64,000 bases of DNA from an uncultured Gammaproteobacteria bacterium. GTDB taxonomy: Bacteria; Pseudomonadota; Gammaproteobacteria; Arenicellales; JAANXG01. Position 1 is the stretch's first letter. Each line of letters starts with the position of its first letter. Shown here in pieces: positions 1 through 8,204 of this stretch. The position numbers and the translations under genes were made by a program. The notes under the pieces were generated by a model. The model was given only the letters and a program-made list of their open reading frames with translations, had not been told where the DNA came from and did no database searches. The DNA lies in contig CAMYKW010000015.1 of NCBI GenBank assembly GCA_947259175.1, forward strand, positions 33,579 through 97,578, in the 5' to 3' direction.

Positions 1-272
1 ATCTCCACCCGCCCCGCTGCGGTTCGCCCGGTCTTCACCATCTGGAAACGCGCCCTGCCCTGCCGGTACACGAACACCCCGGGGACTCCGGCACGGGTGA
101 GCAGCGCCTCGCTGGGCGCGGACAGCAGCCGACCGGATTTAGGCGAATCGATGTTGACAACGCGGCGTTCCAGCGTCGGCCGCTCAACGTCGGGGGTCGG
201 CGCCGGCGCTTGATGACAGGCGGCGATGACCGCACTCGACGCGGCAATCCAAACAAGCTTGGCTGTGCTCAT
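1..272 (-). CDS. Short adaptor-like lipoprotein of an efflux system (partial)
   Basis: Only the first 90 residues are inside the window. They begin with a lipoprotein signal (hydrophobic segment ending IAAC, lipid-accepting Cys19). After about 35 residues comes a segment (SEALLTRAGVPGVFVYRQG, then ARFQMVKTG) that resembles the region near the C-terminus of RND/HlyD periplasmic adaptor proteins, where a loading residue is followed by 'VFV..(D/Q)G.ARF..V..G'. A normal adaptor has about 200 residues of hairpin, lipoyl and barrel domains before this segment; here they are missing. The ATG overlaps the tolC-like stop codon by four bases (ATGA), so the two genes are translationally coupled. It is either a shortened adaptor paralogue or a product of internal deletion. 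Function is inferred from this partial similarity and the TolC neighbour. Confidence 0.55.
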   Translation of the reverse strand, partial: MSTAKLVWIAASSAVIAACHQAPAPTPDVERPTLERRVVNIDSPKSGRLLSAPSEALLTRAGVPGVFVYRQGRARFQMVKTGRTAAGRVE

Positions 273-1630
273 TGCATCACACCCTGCTCATCGAAACCCG
301 ACTGCGGATCCAAACTGCCGTCGGCTAAACGCATTGCTGCGAGGTTGGTCAACAATGACTGCTGGGCGCTGAGCTCCTCGTTGCGGGCGGCGACCAGTCT
401 TTGCTCGGCGCCGAGCAGATCGATGAGGATGGTGCGTCCCTGTCCGTAGCGTTCGCTGATCAATTTGACGTTACGTCGCGCCTTGGCGACATTGCCCTTG
501 GCGATATCCAGCCGCATGCGTGATTCCTCGACGCGGTCATAAGCATCGCGCACCTCGCCGAGAATCTGCTGACGCAGAGACTCGAACTGATAACGGATGG
601 TGTCGGCGCGGGATCGCGCCGCATCCACACCGCTGCGAATGCGGCCGCCGGTATACAGGTCTTTGCGCAGCATCCCCATCACCCGCCAGGAGGGCTCGTT
701 GACCAGCGGATCGTCCCGGTACAAGGCTGCATCGGCCATGAGATCCACCTGCGGCCGACGTCGCGCCTCGGCCGCGCGGATTTCCGCTTGGGCGGTTTCC
801 AGCGCGGCCTTGAGCGCCTGCAGATCCAACCGCGATTCCAACGCCTGCTGCTCATAACTGTCGATGTCGCGCAGTTGAAACGACACCGGTTTCAGGCTCA
901 GCGGCGGCACCGAGATGGCCTGGGTCTGGGGCATGCCCATGGCTACTTTGAGCCGGTTGTATGCCAGTTTGCGGCTGGTGCTCGATTGCGCGGTCGCGCT
1001 CTTGTATGCCGACCAATTCACTTCGGCGGTGAGTTGATCCGACTTTACCGTGCGGTCCTCACGCACCAACTGCCGCGTGGTTCTGACATGACGCCGCGCC
1101 GCGGCCTCGGCGTCGTTGGCGATCACCACTCCATACTCGGTGGCCTGGCCGGCGTAGTAGGCGCGCATGGTGTTGAAAGCCAGGCTCTGCAAATACCAGC
1201 GGTGCCGCAAGCGCACTGCCTCGGCGTTGCCCTGTGCGCTGTCGATGTCGGCGTCGGTGCGCCCGCCGTTATACACGGAATAATTCAGTCCGACGGCACC
1301 GGTAAACAGAGTGCTGACATCGGGGTCGTTGAGGCGGTCGGGATCGAAGTCCTCGGCCTTCACCGTACGGCTGTTCAGCGATGCGGCAAAGGCGTCCAAA
1401 GGATTGTCGCTGGCCTGAAAGCCGTAGCGAAACACCAGTTGCGGGCTGCGCGCCGCGGTGGCAACGCCGATTTGCGCCTCGGCGGTAGAGAGTTGCTGCG
1501 CGGAGGCACGCAGCGAAAAATTTTCATCGACGGTGTAACGCACCGCGTCATGGAGCGAGGTGAACGGTTCGGCGAGCGCCGGGCCGTTGCATCCCAAAGT
1601 CAAAATAACAAGAAAAATCAAGCGCTTCAT
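269..1630 (-). CDS. TolC-family outer-membrane efflux protein
   Basis: This 453-residue protein has a Sec signal peptide (residues 1-20, ending ALA). Two tandem outer-membrane efflux repeats follow. Each has long amphipathic helices and a strand motif of the type (V/L)Y.GGR (near residue 122, VYNGGRTDAD, and near 325, LYTGGRIRSG), as in TolC/OprM beta-barrel and tunnel proteins. It would form the outer-membrane channel of a tripartite exporter. The next gene on the strand is an adaptor-like lipoprotein, and an inner-membrane pump probably lies beyond the window edge. Substrate cannot be read from the sequence. The ribosome-binding site before the ATG is weak, but the signal peptide fixes the start. 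An AT-rich promoter with a dyad lies just upstream. Confidence 0.9.
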   Translation of the reverse strand: MKRLIFLVILTLGCNGPALAEPFTSLHDAVRYTVDENFSLRASAQQLSTAEAQIGVATAARSPQLVFRYGFQASDNPLDAFAASLNSRTVKAEDFDPDRLNDPDVSTLFTGAVGLNYSVYNGGRTDADIDSAQGNAEAVRLRHRWYLQSLAFNTMRAYYAGQATEYGVVIANDAEAAARRHVRTTRQLVREDRTVKSDQLTAEVNWSAYKSATAQSSTSRKLAYNRLKVAMGMPQTQAISVPPLSLKPVSFQLRDIDSYEQQALESRLDLQALKAALETAQAEIRAAEARRRPQVDLMADAALYRDDPLVNEPSWRVMGMLRKDLYTGGRIRSGVDAARSRADTIRYQFESLRQQILGEVRDAYDRVEESRMRLDIAKGNVAKARRNVKLISERYGQGRTILIDLLGAEQRLVAARNEELSAQQSLLTNLAAMRLADGSLDPQSGFDEQGVMQ

Positions 1631-1683
1631 AATGTGGGCCCGCCCGTACTTTGTTATGCGTTCGCGGATAAATCGCAGAACAT

Positions 1684-1711
1684 ATTATAAGTTATCTCTA
1701 ATATACTTATA
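1684..1711 (-). promoter_or_regulatory. Candidate promoter and operator of the tolC-like gene
   Basis: In an AT-rich island inside otherwise GC-rich DNA, the minus strand reads TATAAT at 1689-1684, a consensus -10 hexamer about 54 bases before the tolC-like ATG. No good -35 is present. The hexamer overlaps an inverted repeat, TATAAGT (1686-1692) and ACTTATA (1705-1711), with 12 bases between the arms. A dyad over a -10 is typical of a repressor operator. No regulator gene for it is in the window. Confidence 0.4.
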
Positions 1712-1840
1712 TTCCAGGCGCGGCGCAAGCGGCCGGCGCCCCCGCGCCACGCAGTCGATGGCGGCGGAAGTTGGCCCTGGCCACGGAATTTGCGGTAAGG
1801 TTCCCACAATCATTGTCTGGACTTTCAGTATTCGACGGGG

Positions 1841-3364
1841 ATGAGCGCAAAGCAGCCACTACCGGTGCAGCAAATAGATCCGCTCGCGGCAGAGCCCGAG
1901 ACCGCCGCGGTCGTACTCTCCCAGACCGGCGTGCTGCTGGTGGCCCTGGACCCCGAGGGCCGGGTGGTGCATTTCAACAAAGCCTGTGAACAGGCCACCG
2001 GTTTTTCCCGCGACGAGATCATCGGCGAGTACCTGTGGGAACGGCTGCTGGACCGCGAACAGGTGGAAGACGTCAAGTCGGTGTTTGCGGACCTGGTAAA
2101 AAACCCGCTCCCCAACGAGCACGAGAATTATTGGTTGACCAAGCGGGGGTCGCGAATTTGCGTGCATTGGTTCAATTCCTCGATCCGCGATGCGGATGGG
2201 CGGGTTCGCTGGGTCATCGGCGCCGGACTCGATATCAGCGGCAAGAAACGCACCCAGCTGGAGATCGAGGAACACGTCGCGCGGCTGAACGCCGTGGTAG
2301 AGACCGCGGTTGAGGGCATCATTACCATAGACACCCGCGGAGTTATCGAGTCCATCAACCCTGCGGCGCAAAGGCTGTTCGGATATGGCGCCGACGAGGC
2401 AATCGGTGAGAAAGTCAACATGCTGATGCCGCCGCCACAGCGTGAGGAACACGATGACTACATCGATCGCTATCTGCACACCGGCGAAGCCAAGGTCATC
2501 GGCATCGGCTGCGAGGTGATGGGATTGCGCAAAGACGGCAGCCAGTTTCCCATGGAATTGGCGATCAGCGAGGTGTTGTTGCCTAACCGGCGGCTGTTTA
2601 CCGGCATTATTCGCGACATTTCGGAGCGGCGTCTGGCGGAGAAACGGGAACGGGAGCGGCTGGCCGAGCATGCGCACGCCGCGCGGCTGGCGGCGCTGGG
2701 GGAGATGGCGTCGGGCATCGCACATGAACTCAATCAGCCGTTGACCGCCATCGTGAGTTTTTCCGACGCCTGCCAGAATCTGCTACAGAAAGAAAAGGTC
2801 CCGCAGGAAGTGATCACGGATGCCTTGACCCAGATTTCCGAACAGGGCATCCGTGCCGGCCGGATCATCCGCCGGCTGCGCCAGTTCGTAAAGACCGGCA
2901 CCCTCGATCAGGAAATCGTCAATCTGAACGCGGTGATCAAAGACGTGGTAGCAATGGTGGATCACGAGATTCATATGCACGAGGTGGACGTCAAACTCCA
3001 TCTGACTAAATACCTGCCGGGCGTGTGGGCCGACAAGCTGCAGATCGAACAAGTCGTGCTCAACCTGGTGTGGAACGCCATCGAGGCGATGGATGCCAGC
3101 GAGCGGCGGCAGCTGGATATTGAAACCATACAGCACAATAACAAGGTGGAGGTGAAGATCAGGGACACGGGCTGTGGATTTTCCGGCAATACCGACCATC
3201 TATTCACCGCCTTCTACACCACCAAGGAAAAAGGCACCGGCTTGGGTCTATCGATCAGCCACAGAATCATCGAGGCTCATCACGGTGAACTGAAGGCGAT
3301 GCCAAACTCCGCAGGCGGCGCCACCTTTGCGTTTTCCCTGCCAATAATGGAAGCAATCTATTGA
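1841..3364 (+). CDS. fixL: FixL-like soluble oxygen-sensing histidine kinase
   Basis: This 507-residue protein has no membrane segments. PAS 1 spans about 20-135 and PAS 2 about 145-265. PAS 2 closely matches the FixL haem PAS: the block REEHDDYIDRY carries His204 at the place of the proximal haem ligand (His200 in Bradyrhizobium FixL) and Arg210 at the place of Arg206. The distal arginine that contacts oxygen (Arg220 in that protein, within IGIGR) is Cys224 here (VIGIGC). The kinase core follows: H-box SGIAHELNQP with His295, N-box NLVWNAIEAM, G1 DTGCGF near 442, G2 GTGLGL near 465. The stop codon overlaps the fixJ start by one base (TGATG). Role by family: autophosphorylation at low oxygen and transfer to FixJ. 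Haem binding is inferred. Confidence 0.9.
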   Translation: MSAKQPLPVQQIDPLAAEPETAAVVLSQTGVLLVALDPEGRVVHFNKACEQATGFSRDEIIGEYLWERLLDREQVEDVKSVFADLVKNPLPNEHENYWLTKRGSRICVHWFNSSIRDADGRVRWVIGAGLDISGKKRTQLEIEEHVARLNAVVETAVEGIITIDTRGVIESINPAAQRLFGYGADEAIGEKVNMLMPPPQREEHDDYIDRYLHTGEAKVIGIGCEVMGLRKDGSQFPMELAISEVLLPNRRLFTGIIRDISERRLAEKRERERLAEHAHAARLAALGEMASGIAHELNQPLTAIVSFSDACQNLLQKEKVPQEVITDALTQISEQGIRAGRIIRRLRQFVKTGTLDQEIVNLNAVIKDVVAMVDHEIHMHEVDVKLHLTKYLPGVWADKLQIEQVVLNLVWNAIEAMDASERRQLDIETIQHNNKVEVKIRDTGCGFSGNTDHLFTAFYTTKEKGTGLGLSISHRIIEAHHGELKAMPNSAGGATFAFSLPIMEAIY

Positions 3365-3978
3365 TGGCGGATGTGCCGACAATCTTCATCATCGACGACG
3401 ACGATGCGGTGCGTGCGGGTTTGAAGTTGCTGCTCGAATCCGAAGGTTTCCAAATCGAACATTTCGCTTCGGCGAAAGACTTTTACAAATACTGCCCCGA
3501 GGACTGCGAGTGCCGGGGTTGCATCATCCTCGACCTGCAAATGCCGGAGATCGACGGGCTGGAAGTACAGCAACAACTGCATGAACGGGGCATTACCATG
3601 CCCATCATCTTTCTCAGCGGGCACGGCACCGTCCCCAAAGCCGTCCAGGCGCTGCAGGAAGGCGCCATGGATTTCATCGAAAAACCGGTGGATCAGGCAT
3701 TGTTGCTGAATCGCGTGCGCCGCGCCCTCGAGAACGACGTCGACAACTGCTCCCGCGCCGCTCGGCACCGTGCGGTACGACAACGCGTGATGCGCCTCAC
3801 GCACAGGGAGCAGGAAATCATGGAAATGATCGCGGCCGGAAAACCAAATAAAGTAGTCGCCGTCGACCTCGGCATCAGCGAACGCACGGTAGAGCTGCAC
3901 CGCTCGCGTATCTTGAAGAAGATGGAAGTCAAGAATGCCGTGGAACTCGCACAACTGGTCTCGAGCAACGGCGATTGA
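3364..3978 (+). CDS. fixJ: FixJ-like response regulator
   Basis: The 204-residue protein has an N-terminal receiver domain with the acidic pocket at 11-14, phosphoacceptor Asp57 (CIILDLQMP), Ser85 and Lys107 (FIEKPVD). A LuxR/FixJ-type helix-turn-helix follows at about 138-200 (LTHREQEIMEMIAAG then SERTVELHRSRILKKM). It is the expected phosphorylation partner of the kinase just upstream, whose stop codon overlaps this ATG. A TTG three bases earlier is also in frame, but the overlapping ATG is the normal coupling arrangement. In FixLJ systems the phosphorylated regulator activates fixK/fnr-type genes; the FNR gene 600 bases downstream is the obvious candidate target here. Confidence 0.92.
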   Translation: MADVPTIFIIDDDDAVRAGLKLLLESEGFQIEHFASAKDFYKYCPEDCECRGCIILDLQMPEIDGLEVQQQLHERGITMPIIFLSGHGTVPKAVQALQEGAMDFIEKPVDQALLLNRVRRALENDVDNCSRAARHRAVRQRVMRLTHREQEIMEMIAAGKPNKVVAVDLGISERTVELHRSRILKKMEVKNAVELAQLVSSNGD

Positions 3979-4000
3979 GTCACGCCTAGAAAAAGGGTCC

Positions 4001-4014
4001 TTGATCCGCGTCAA
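4001..4014 (+). promoter_or_regulatory. FNR/FixK-type binding site upstream of stand-alone receiver
   Basis: The sequence TTGAT-CCGC-GTCAA matches the FNR/Anr/FixK consensus TTGAT-N4-ATCAA at nine of ten positions. If it works as a class II site (centre at -41.5), transcription would begin near 4049, with a -10-like TTTACT at 4037-4042 in the correct place. That fits expression of the receiver gene starting at 4078. It lies 22 bases after the fixJ stop. Confidence 0.75.
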
Positions 4015-4077
4015 AGTATCGTTCCGAGATCTGGTGTTTACTACGGCGTTGTGACGGCAACGCTTATTACCCCCCTC

Positions 4078-4488
4078 ATGATGGCGGAACAACAGATCAC
4101 GCACGGCGCCGAAACCCCCTCCACCTTGTACATCGTGGACGACGACCACGCGATCCGCGCGGCCATCACCCTGTTGGCCTACTCCATGGGCTGGCAGGCA
4201 CGGCCCTATGCATCGGCGCCCGAGTTTCTCGCCGACTATCAACGATCGGAGAAGGACTGTCTGGTCCTGGACCTGCGCATGCCCGGCATGAACGGTGTCG
4301 AGCTTCTGGAGGAACTGGAAAATCGCGGCATCACCATCCCCACCGTAGTCATCACCGCGCAAAAAGACGATACCCTGGTCAGCCGTGCGCAAACCGCCGG
4401 CGCTTCGGTGGTTCTCAGCAAGCCGTTTCGCAACCAATTGCTGGTCGAGCACATCAAGAACGCGTTCGAATTCGACGCCCACCCTTGA
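4078..4488 (+). CDS. Stand-alone receiver-domain protein (FixJ-type receiver, no output domain)
   Basis: The protein consists of a single receiver domain of about 120 residues after a short leader. It shows IVDDDHA for the acidic pocket, the phosphoacceptor Asp in LVLDLRMPGMNG, Thr in VVITAQ and Lys in LSKPFR. There is no DNA-binding or enzymatic domain. It resembles the FixJ receiver, so FixL could plausibly phosphorylate it. Such proteins can act as phosphate sinks or as regulators through protein contacts. The FNR-type site at 4001 predicts induction at low oxygen. Two starts are possible: a GTG at 4051 or ATGs at 4078/4081. I prefer 4078 because a class II promoter on the FNR site would start transcription near 4049. 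No clear ribosome-binding site precedes either. Confidence 0.85.
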   Translation: MMAEQQITHGAETPSTLYIVDDDHAIRAAITLLAYSMGWQARPYASAPEFLADYQRSEKDCLVLDLRMPGMNGVELLEELENRGITIPTVVITAQKDDTLVSRAQTAGASVVLSKPFRNQLLVEHIKNAFEFDAHP

Positions 4489-4513
4489 TCGTCGTTCAAG
4501 CTTGTACGTAGAA

Positions 4514-4525
4514 CCACGTACGTGG
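4514..4525. promoter_or_regulatory. Perfect 12-base palindrome upstream of the fnr-like gene
   Basis: CCACGTACGTGG is a perfect palindrome 71 bases before the FNR-type start codon, in the 107-base gap after the receiver gene. It could be an operator, for example for FixJ or autoregulation, but it does not match a site I can name. A chance palindrome is possible. Confidence 0.3.
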
Positions 4526-4595
4526 AATCGCGAGTTGGTTCGTTGACGTGATCCGTATAGGGTTTGTGAACAACCAACCAAAAAGGAGGACCGTC

Positions 4596-5363
4596 ATGAG
4601 TCGCGAAACACGAGTCGTCCAGTTCCCGCTCCAATCAGGCCAGTGCCAGTGCTGTGATCGAGCCGCGGTTTGTTTGGGACAGGGTCTGTCGGATACCGAA
4701 GCACAGGAGTTGTTGAACATCTCGGCTATCCCCAAGCTGATGAAACGCGGTCAGGAGTTGTTCAGCGAAGGCCACGCTTTTGACTATATGTACGCAGTAC
4801 GATCCGGAGCATTCAAAACCTACAAGATCACGCCGGAAGGCGAAGAACAAATCATCGACTTTCACCTCCCCGGTGATCTCATCGGGTTCAACGCGGTCGC
4901 ACGCGGTTACTACACCTGTCACGCGGTGGCCCTGGATACGGCGAGTGTATGTGCAATCCGCTTTGGAGATCTCGCCTCTCTGTGCACCGGCTCCATTCGC
5001 ATTCAGGAAACCATGCTCAAGAGAATCAGTGCATTGATGGCGAGAGAGGAAGATTTTCTAGTGACCATCGGCACCAAGAGCGCCACCCAGCGGCTCGCCT
5101 CGTTCCTGGTGTCGCTGTCAAACTACTACTTAAATAGAGGCTTCTCCTCAACCAGCTTCACGCTGCCAATGTCGCGCACCGACATCGCCAGTTACCTGAG
5201 CCTCGCCGTGGAGACCGTCAGCCGCACCCTCACCCGTCTGCAGCACGACAAAGTGATTGCGGTCAAACGCAATTCCGTGGAAATCAAAAACCCCGAGCGT
5301 TTACATGCGCTGGCCGGGTTTCGACTGGCCGGAATTACACCGACGGCGGACATGTTACACTAG
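4596..5363 (+). CDS. fnr: FNR-type oxygen-sensing transcription factor (Crp/Fnr family)
   Basis: The start at 4596 is fixed by a strong ribosome-binding site (GGAGGA, 4585-4590), giving 255 residues. The N-terminus carries Cys17, Cys19, Cys20 and Cys26 (CQCCDRAAVC). Cys17-X2-Cys20-X5-Cys26 matches the FNR [4Fe-4S] ligand spacing, and Cys119 (ASVCAIRF) matches the fourth ligand, Cys122 in E. coli. A cNMP-like sensory barrel spans about 35-150. The C-terminal helix-turn-helix has the E-x-x-S-R signature (AVETVSRTLTRLQ), which reads TTGAT half-sites. Five such sites are in this window. In the FixLJ cascade this position is usually held by FixK, which lacks the iron-sulphur cysteines, so two oxygen sensors appear stacked. 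Predicted role: activator of the cco and related genes at low oxygen. Confidence 0.93.
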   Translation: MSRETRVVQFPLQSGQCQCCDRAAVCLGQGLSDTEAQELLNISAIPKLMKRGQELFSEGHAFDYMYAVRSGAFKTYKITPEGEEQIIDFHLPGDLIGFNAVARGYYTCHAVALDTASVCAIRFGDLASLCTGSIRIQETMLKRISALMAREEDFLVTIGTKSATQRLASFLVSLSNYYLNRGFSSTSFTLPMSRTDIASYLSLAVETVSRTLTRLQHDKVIAVKRNSVEIKNPERLHALAGFRLAGITPTADMLH

Positions 5364-5382
5364 ACACGGAACGTGATCGCAC

Positions 5383-5414
5383 TGCCCGGCGCTATGAACA
5401 TCGGGCGCCGGGCA
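5383..5414. terminator. Hairpin after the fnr-like gene
   Basis: Arms TGCCCGGCGC (5383-5392) and GCGCCGGGCA (5405-5414) form a perfect 10-base-pair GC-rich stem with a 12-base loop, 20 bases after the fnr stop. There is no T-run, so it may be a weak or factor-assisted terminator, or a processing site. The remaining sequence to 5639 shows no coding feature. Confidence 0.4.
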
Positions 5415-5639
5415 TGTGATTGCGAGGGTGACTGCGATCGCTGATCCGCGTCGCGCCGTCGACGGAGTATCAAGATGCATGTCTGCCGGACCCGGTCGAT
5501 CGGAGTTATATGGCCGGTCAGGGATCCGGCGACACCAAGCTGAAAAATCATGGCGCCGCCGTCAATTCGCGCAATCAAGTTGATCTGTTACCCCGGTTTT
5601 CAACGGACGGCATGAGCCAATGCGCGAGGACCGTTTACG

Positions 5640-8204
5640 GTGACGAATCCCGCCGCTGATATCGGTGAACAGGCTTTGCCTGCGGCGGGTGCGCAGCACA
5701 CATCCTGCTTTCATTGCGGCTTGCCGGTTCCGCCGTCCGCGGATTTTTGTGTAGAGATCGACGGCCAGCGGCAGTCCATGTGCTGTCCCGGTTGCCAGGC
5801 GGTTGCACAGGCGATTATTGACGGCGGCTACGGCAATTATTATCGCCACCGCACCGAGAACGCGCCCAATCCCTCTCAGCTCATCCCCAACCTCCCCGGC
5901 GCATTGTCCGCTTACGACCTGCCCGAGGTTCAAAAGAGCTTTGTACGCGACTCGGAGGCTGGGTCGCGTCAGGCATCGTTGATTCTGGAGGGCATTACTT
6001 GCGCCGCATGCAGTTGGTTGAACGAACACCATCTGCTTTCGCTCCCTGGTGTCCATGAGGCCCACGTGAATTATTCGACCCACCGCGCCTGGGTGACCTG
6101 GGATCCGGATCGCATCCATTTGAGCGACATCCTGGCGGCAGTACAGCGTATCGGTTACTTGGCTCATCCCTACGATCCGGACCGTCGCGAACGGATCATT
6201 GAAATGGCGCGCAAGCAATCGCTCAAGCGCATCGGCGTGGCCGGCGCGCTTGGGATACAGGTGATGATGATCGCGGTTGCCATGTATTTCGGCGAGTGGT
6301 ACGGAATCTCCTGGACCTATGAAAACCTGTTCCGCTGGGTCAGTCTGCTGCTCACGGTGCCGATCATGATTTTCGCCGCTTATCCATTCTTCACCGGCGC
6401 CTGGCGCGACGCAAAAAACCTCCAACCGGGAATGGACGTGCCGGTGGCGTTGGGAATCGCCATTGCGTTTGCGGGCAGCGCGTGGGCCACCTGGCGGGGT
6501 AGCGGAGCGGTGTATTTCGAATCGGTAGCGATGTTCGTATTTTTCCTGTTGACCGCCCGATACTTCGAACTGGTCGCGCGCCAACGCAGCACCCGTCAGT
6601 TGGACGCCATGACTCAGGCCGCACCCGACGTCGCCGAGCGCCTATCCACTGCCGGTGAGTTACACACGGTGTTGGCGAGTGAACTGCAAAACGGCGACCG
6701 GATACGGATCGTTCCGGGGGCCAACGTACCGGCCGATGGCAGCGTAATCAGCGGCAGCTCCAGCGTCAGCGAGACCTTGTTGACGGGCGAGAGCCGCCCG
6801 GTGGACAAGCACCCGGGCAATCGGGTGCTCGCGGGGTCGGTCAATCTCGATCAACCCATGGATATCGAGGTCACCGGCGTTGGAGAACACACCGTGCTGT
6901 CACAAATTGTGCGGCTGGTGGAGCGGGTGCAGCGCGAAAAACCGAGACTGACGCGGCTCGCCGACCGCGCGGCGACGGGATTCGTCGTCGCGGTGCTATG
7001 CCTGGCCGTCGGCGTCGGCGCCTTCTGGTGGCATCAAGCCCCCGATCAATGGATCGCGGTGACCGTTTCCGTGTTGGTGATCACTTGCCCCTGCGCCTTG
7101 TCGCTGGCCATGCCCACCGCGCAGACCACGGCGTCAAACACCCTCGCGGAATGGGGGATTCTAGCCACCGGAGGCGACGCCCTCGAGCGCCTGGCGCGCG
7201 TCGACCACGTGGTTTTCGACAAGACCGGGACACTGACCCGGGGCGAGATCACCCTGGCCGAGGTTCGCATGCGCTCACATCTGAACCGCGACCAGGGCCT
7301 CGCCATCGCCGCCGCCCTGGAGGCCTATTCGCAACACCCCCTGGCCGCGGCGTTTATCTCGGCCGCCGCGGGTTTACCCGTCAAACGGGCGTCCCATCTT
7401 GCGACCATGGCCGGCGGCGGAGTCAGCGGCACCGTCGACGGCACGCATTATCATCTCGGCCGCCCGGAGTATGTGCTTACCTCCACCAATGTGGGTGACG
7501 CGCCAACATCGAGCGGTGCACACACGGTCGTGCTGCTCGCCGACGATGATCGGGTGCATGCGGAGTTTCTGTTTTCCGATCACCTGCGCAACGACGCCGG
7601 CGCAACGATTCGCGCTTTCGGTCAGGCCGGCGTTCAACTGGCATTGTATTCCGGGGACCGTGCCGGACCTGTCGATAAGATCGCCGATCAACTGGCGATA
7701 GCGGAGCGCGCCTCGGGGCTGACGCCGGAACAAAAACTATCCAAACTGCGGGAGTTGCAGGCCGGCGGAAATACAGTGGTCATGGTTGGCGACGGCATCA
7801 ATGACGCACCGGTGCTGGCGGCGGCGCAGGTTTCCGTCGCGATGGGCGGCGGCACCGATCTGGCACAGATTTCCGCAGACTTCGTGCTTATGAACAATAG
7901 ACTGTACAGCTTGTATCAGGCGTTCGGATTGGCGAAGCGCACCATGGCAGTGGTGCGGCAGAACATCGGCTGGGCAATCGGCTACAACCTGCTGGCGCTG
8001 CCCGCCGCCGCCGTGGGCATAGTGCCGCCGTGGCTTGCCGCTATCGGCATGTCGGCCAGTTCGTTGCTGGTGGTGGGCAACGCGCTGCGTTTGCGTGCGC
8101 GAGGCCCGGCACCGGGATCGAACCACTCGCGAAGCGAACATCGCCCATGGGTGCCGGCCGCCGACACGGCAACGAGTCAGCTCAATGACGGCGCGGGTCG
8201 GTGA
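5640..8204 (+). CDS. ccoI: CcoI/FixI copper-exporting P1B-type ATPase for cbb3 oxidase
   Basis: The 854-residue protein starts at a GTG with GAGGA nine bases before it; no in-frame ATG lies nearby. An N-terminal metal-binding cluster (Cys23-X2-Cys26 and CCPGC, Cys48/49/52) is followed by a heavy-metal-associated domain with GITCAACSW (Cys121, Cys124). The P1B ATPase core comes next, with transmembrane CPC at 483-485 (TCPCALSLA), phosphorylation site DKTGT at 527 and GDGINDAP near 717. This is the CcoI/FixI architecture: it moves copper across the inner membrane for the CuB centre of cbb3 oxidase. The stop overlaps the ccoS ATG by one base. Here ccoIS is on the opposite strand from ccoGH and ccoNOQP. 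Confidence 0.95.
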   Translation: MTNPAADIGEQALPAAGAQHTSCFHCGLPVPPSADFCVEIDGQRQSMCCPGCQAVAQAIIDGGYGNYYRHRTENAPNPSQLIPNLPGALSAYDLPEVQKSFVRDSEAGSRQASLILEGITCAACSWLNEHHLLSLPGVHEAHVNYSTHRAWVTWDPDRIHLSDILAAVQRIGYLAHPYDPDRRERIIEMARKQSLKRIGVAGALGIQVMMIAVAMYFGEWYGISWTYENLFRWVSLLLTVPIMIFAAYPFFTGAWRDAKNLQPGMDVPVALGIAIAFAGSAWATWRGSGAVYFESVAMFVFFLLTARYFELVARQRSTRQLDAMTQAAPDVAERLSTAGELHTVLASELQNGDRIRIVPGANVPADGSVISGSSSVSETLLTGESRPVDKHPGNRVLAGSVNLDQPMDIEVTGVGEHTVLSQIVRLVERVQREKPRLTRLADRAATGFVVAVLCLAVGVGAFWWHQAPDQWIAVTVSVLVITCPCALSLAMPTAQTTASNTLAEWGILATGGDALERLARVDHVVFDKTGTLTRGEITLAEVRMRSHLNRDQGLAIAAALEAYSQHPLAAAFISAAAGLPVKRASHLATMAGGGVSGTVDGTHYHLGRPEYVLTSTNVGDAPTSSGAHTVVLLADDDRVHAEFLFSDHLRNDAGATIRAFGQAGVQLALYSGDRAGPVDKIADQLAIAERASGLTPEQKLSKLRELQAGGNTVVMVGDGINDAPVLAAAQVSVAMGGGTDLAQISADFVLMNNRLYSLYQAFGLAKRTMAVVRQNIGWAIGYNLLALPAAAVGIVPPWLAAIGMSASSLLVVGNALRLRARGPAPGSNHSRSEHRPWVPAADTATSQLNDGAGR

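Noticed and set aside
4543..4556. TTGACGTGATCCGT before the fnr-like gene as another FNR-type site
   Set aside because: Only the left half matches the consensus. The right half (TCCGT) does not match ATCAA.
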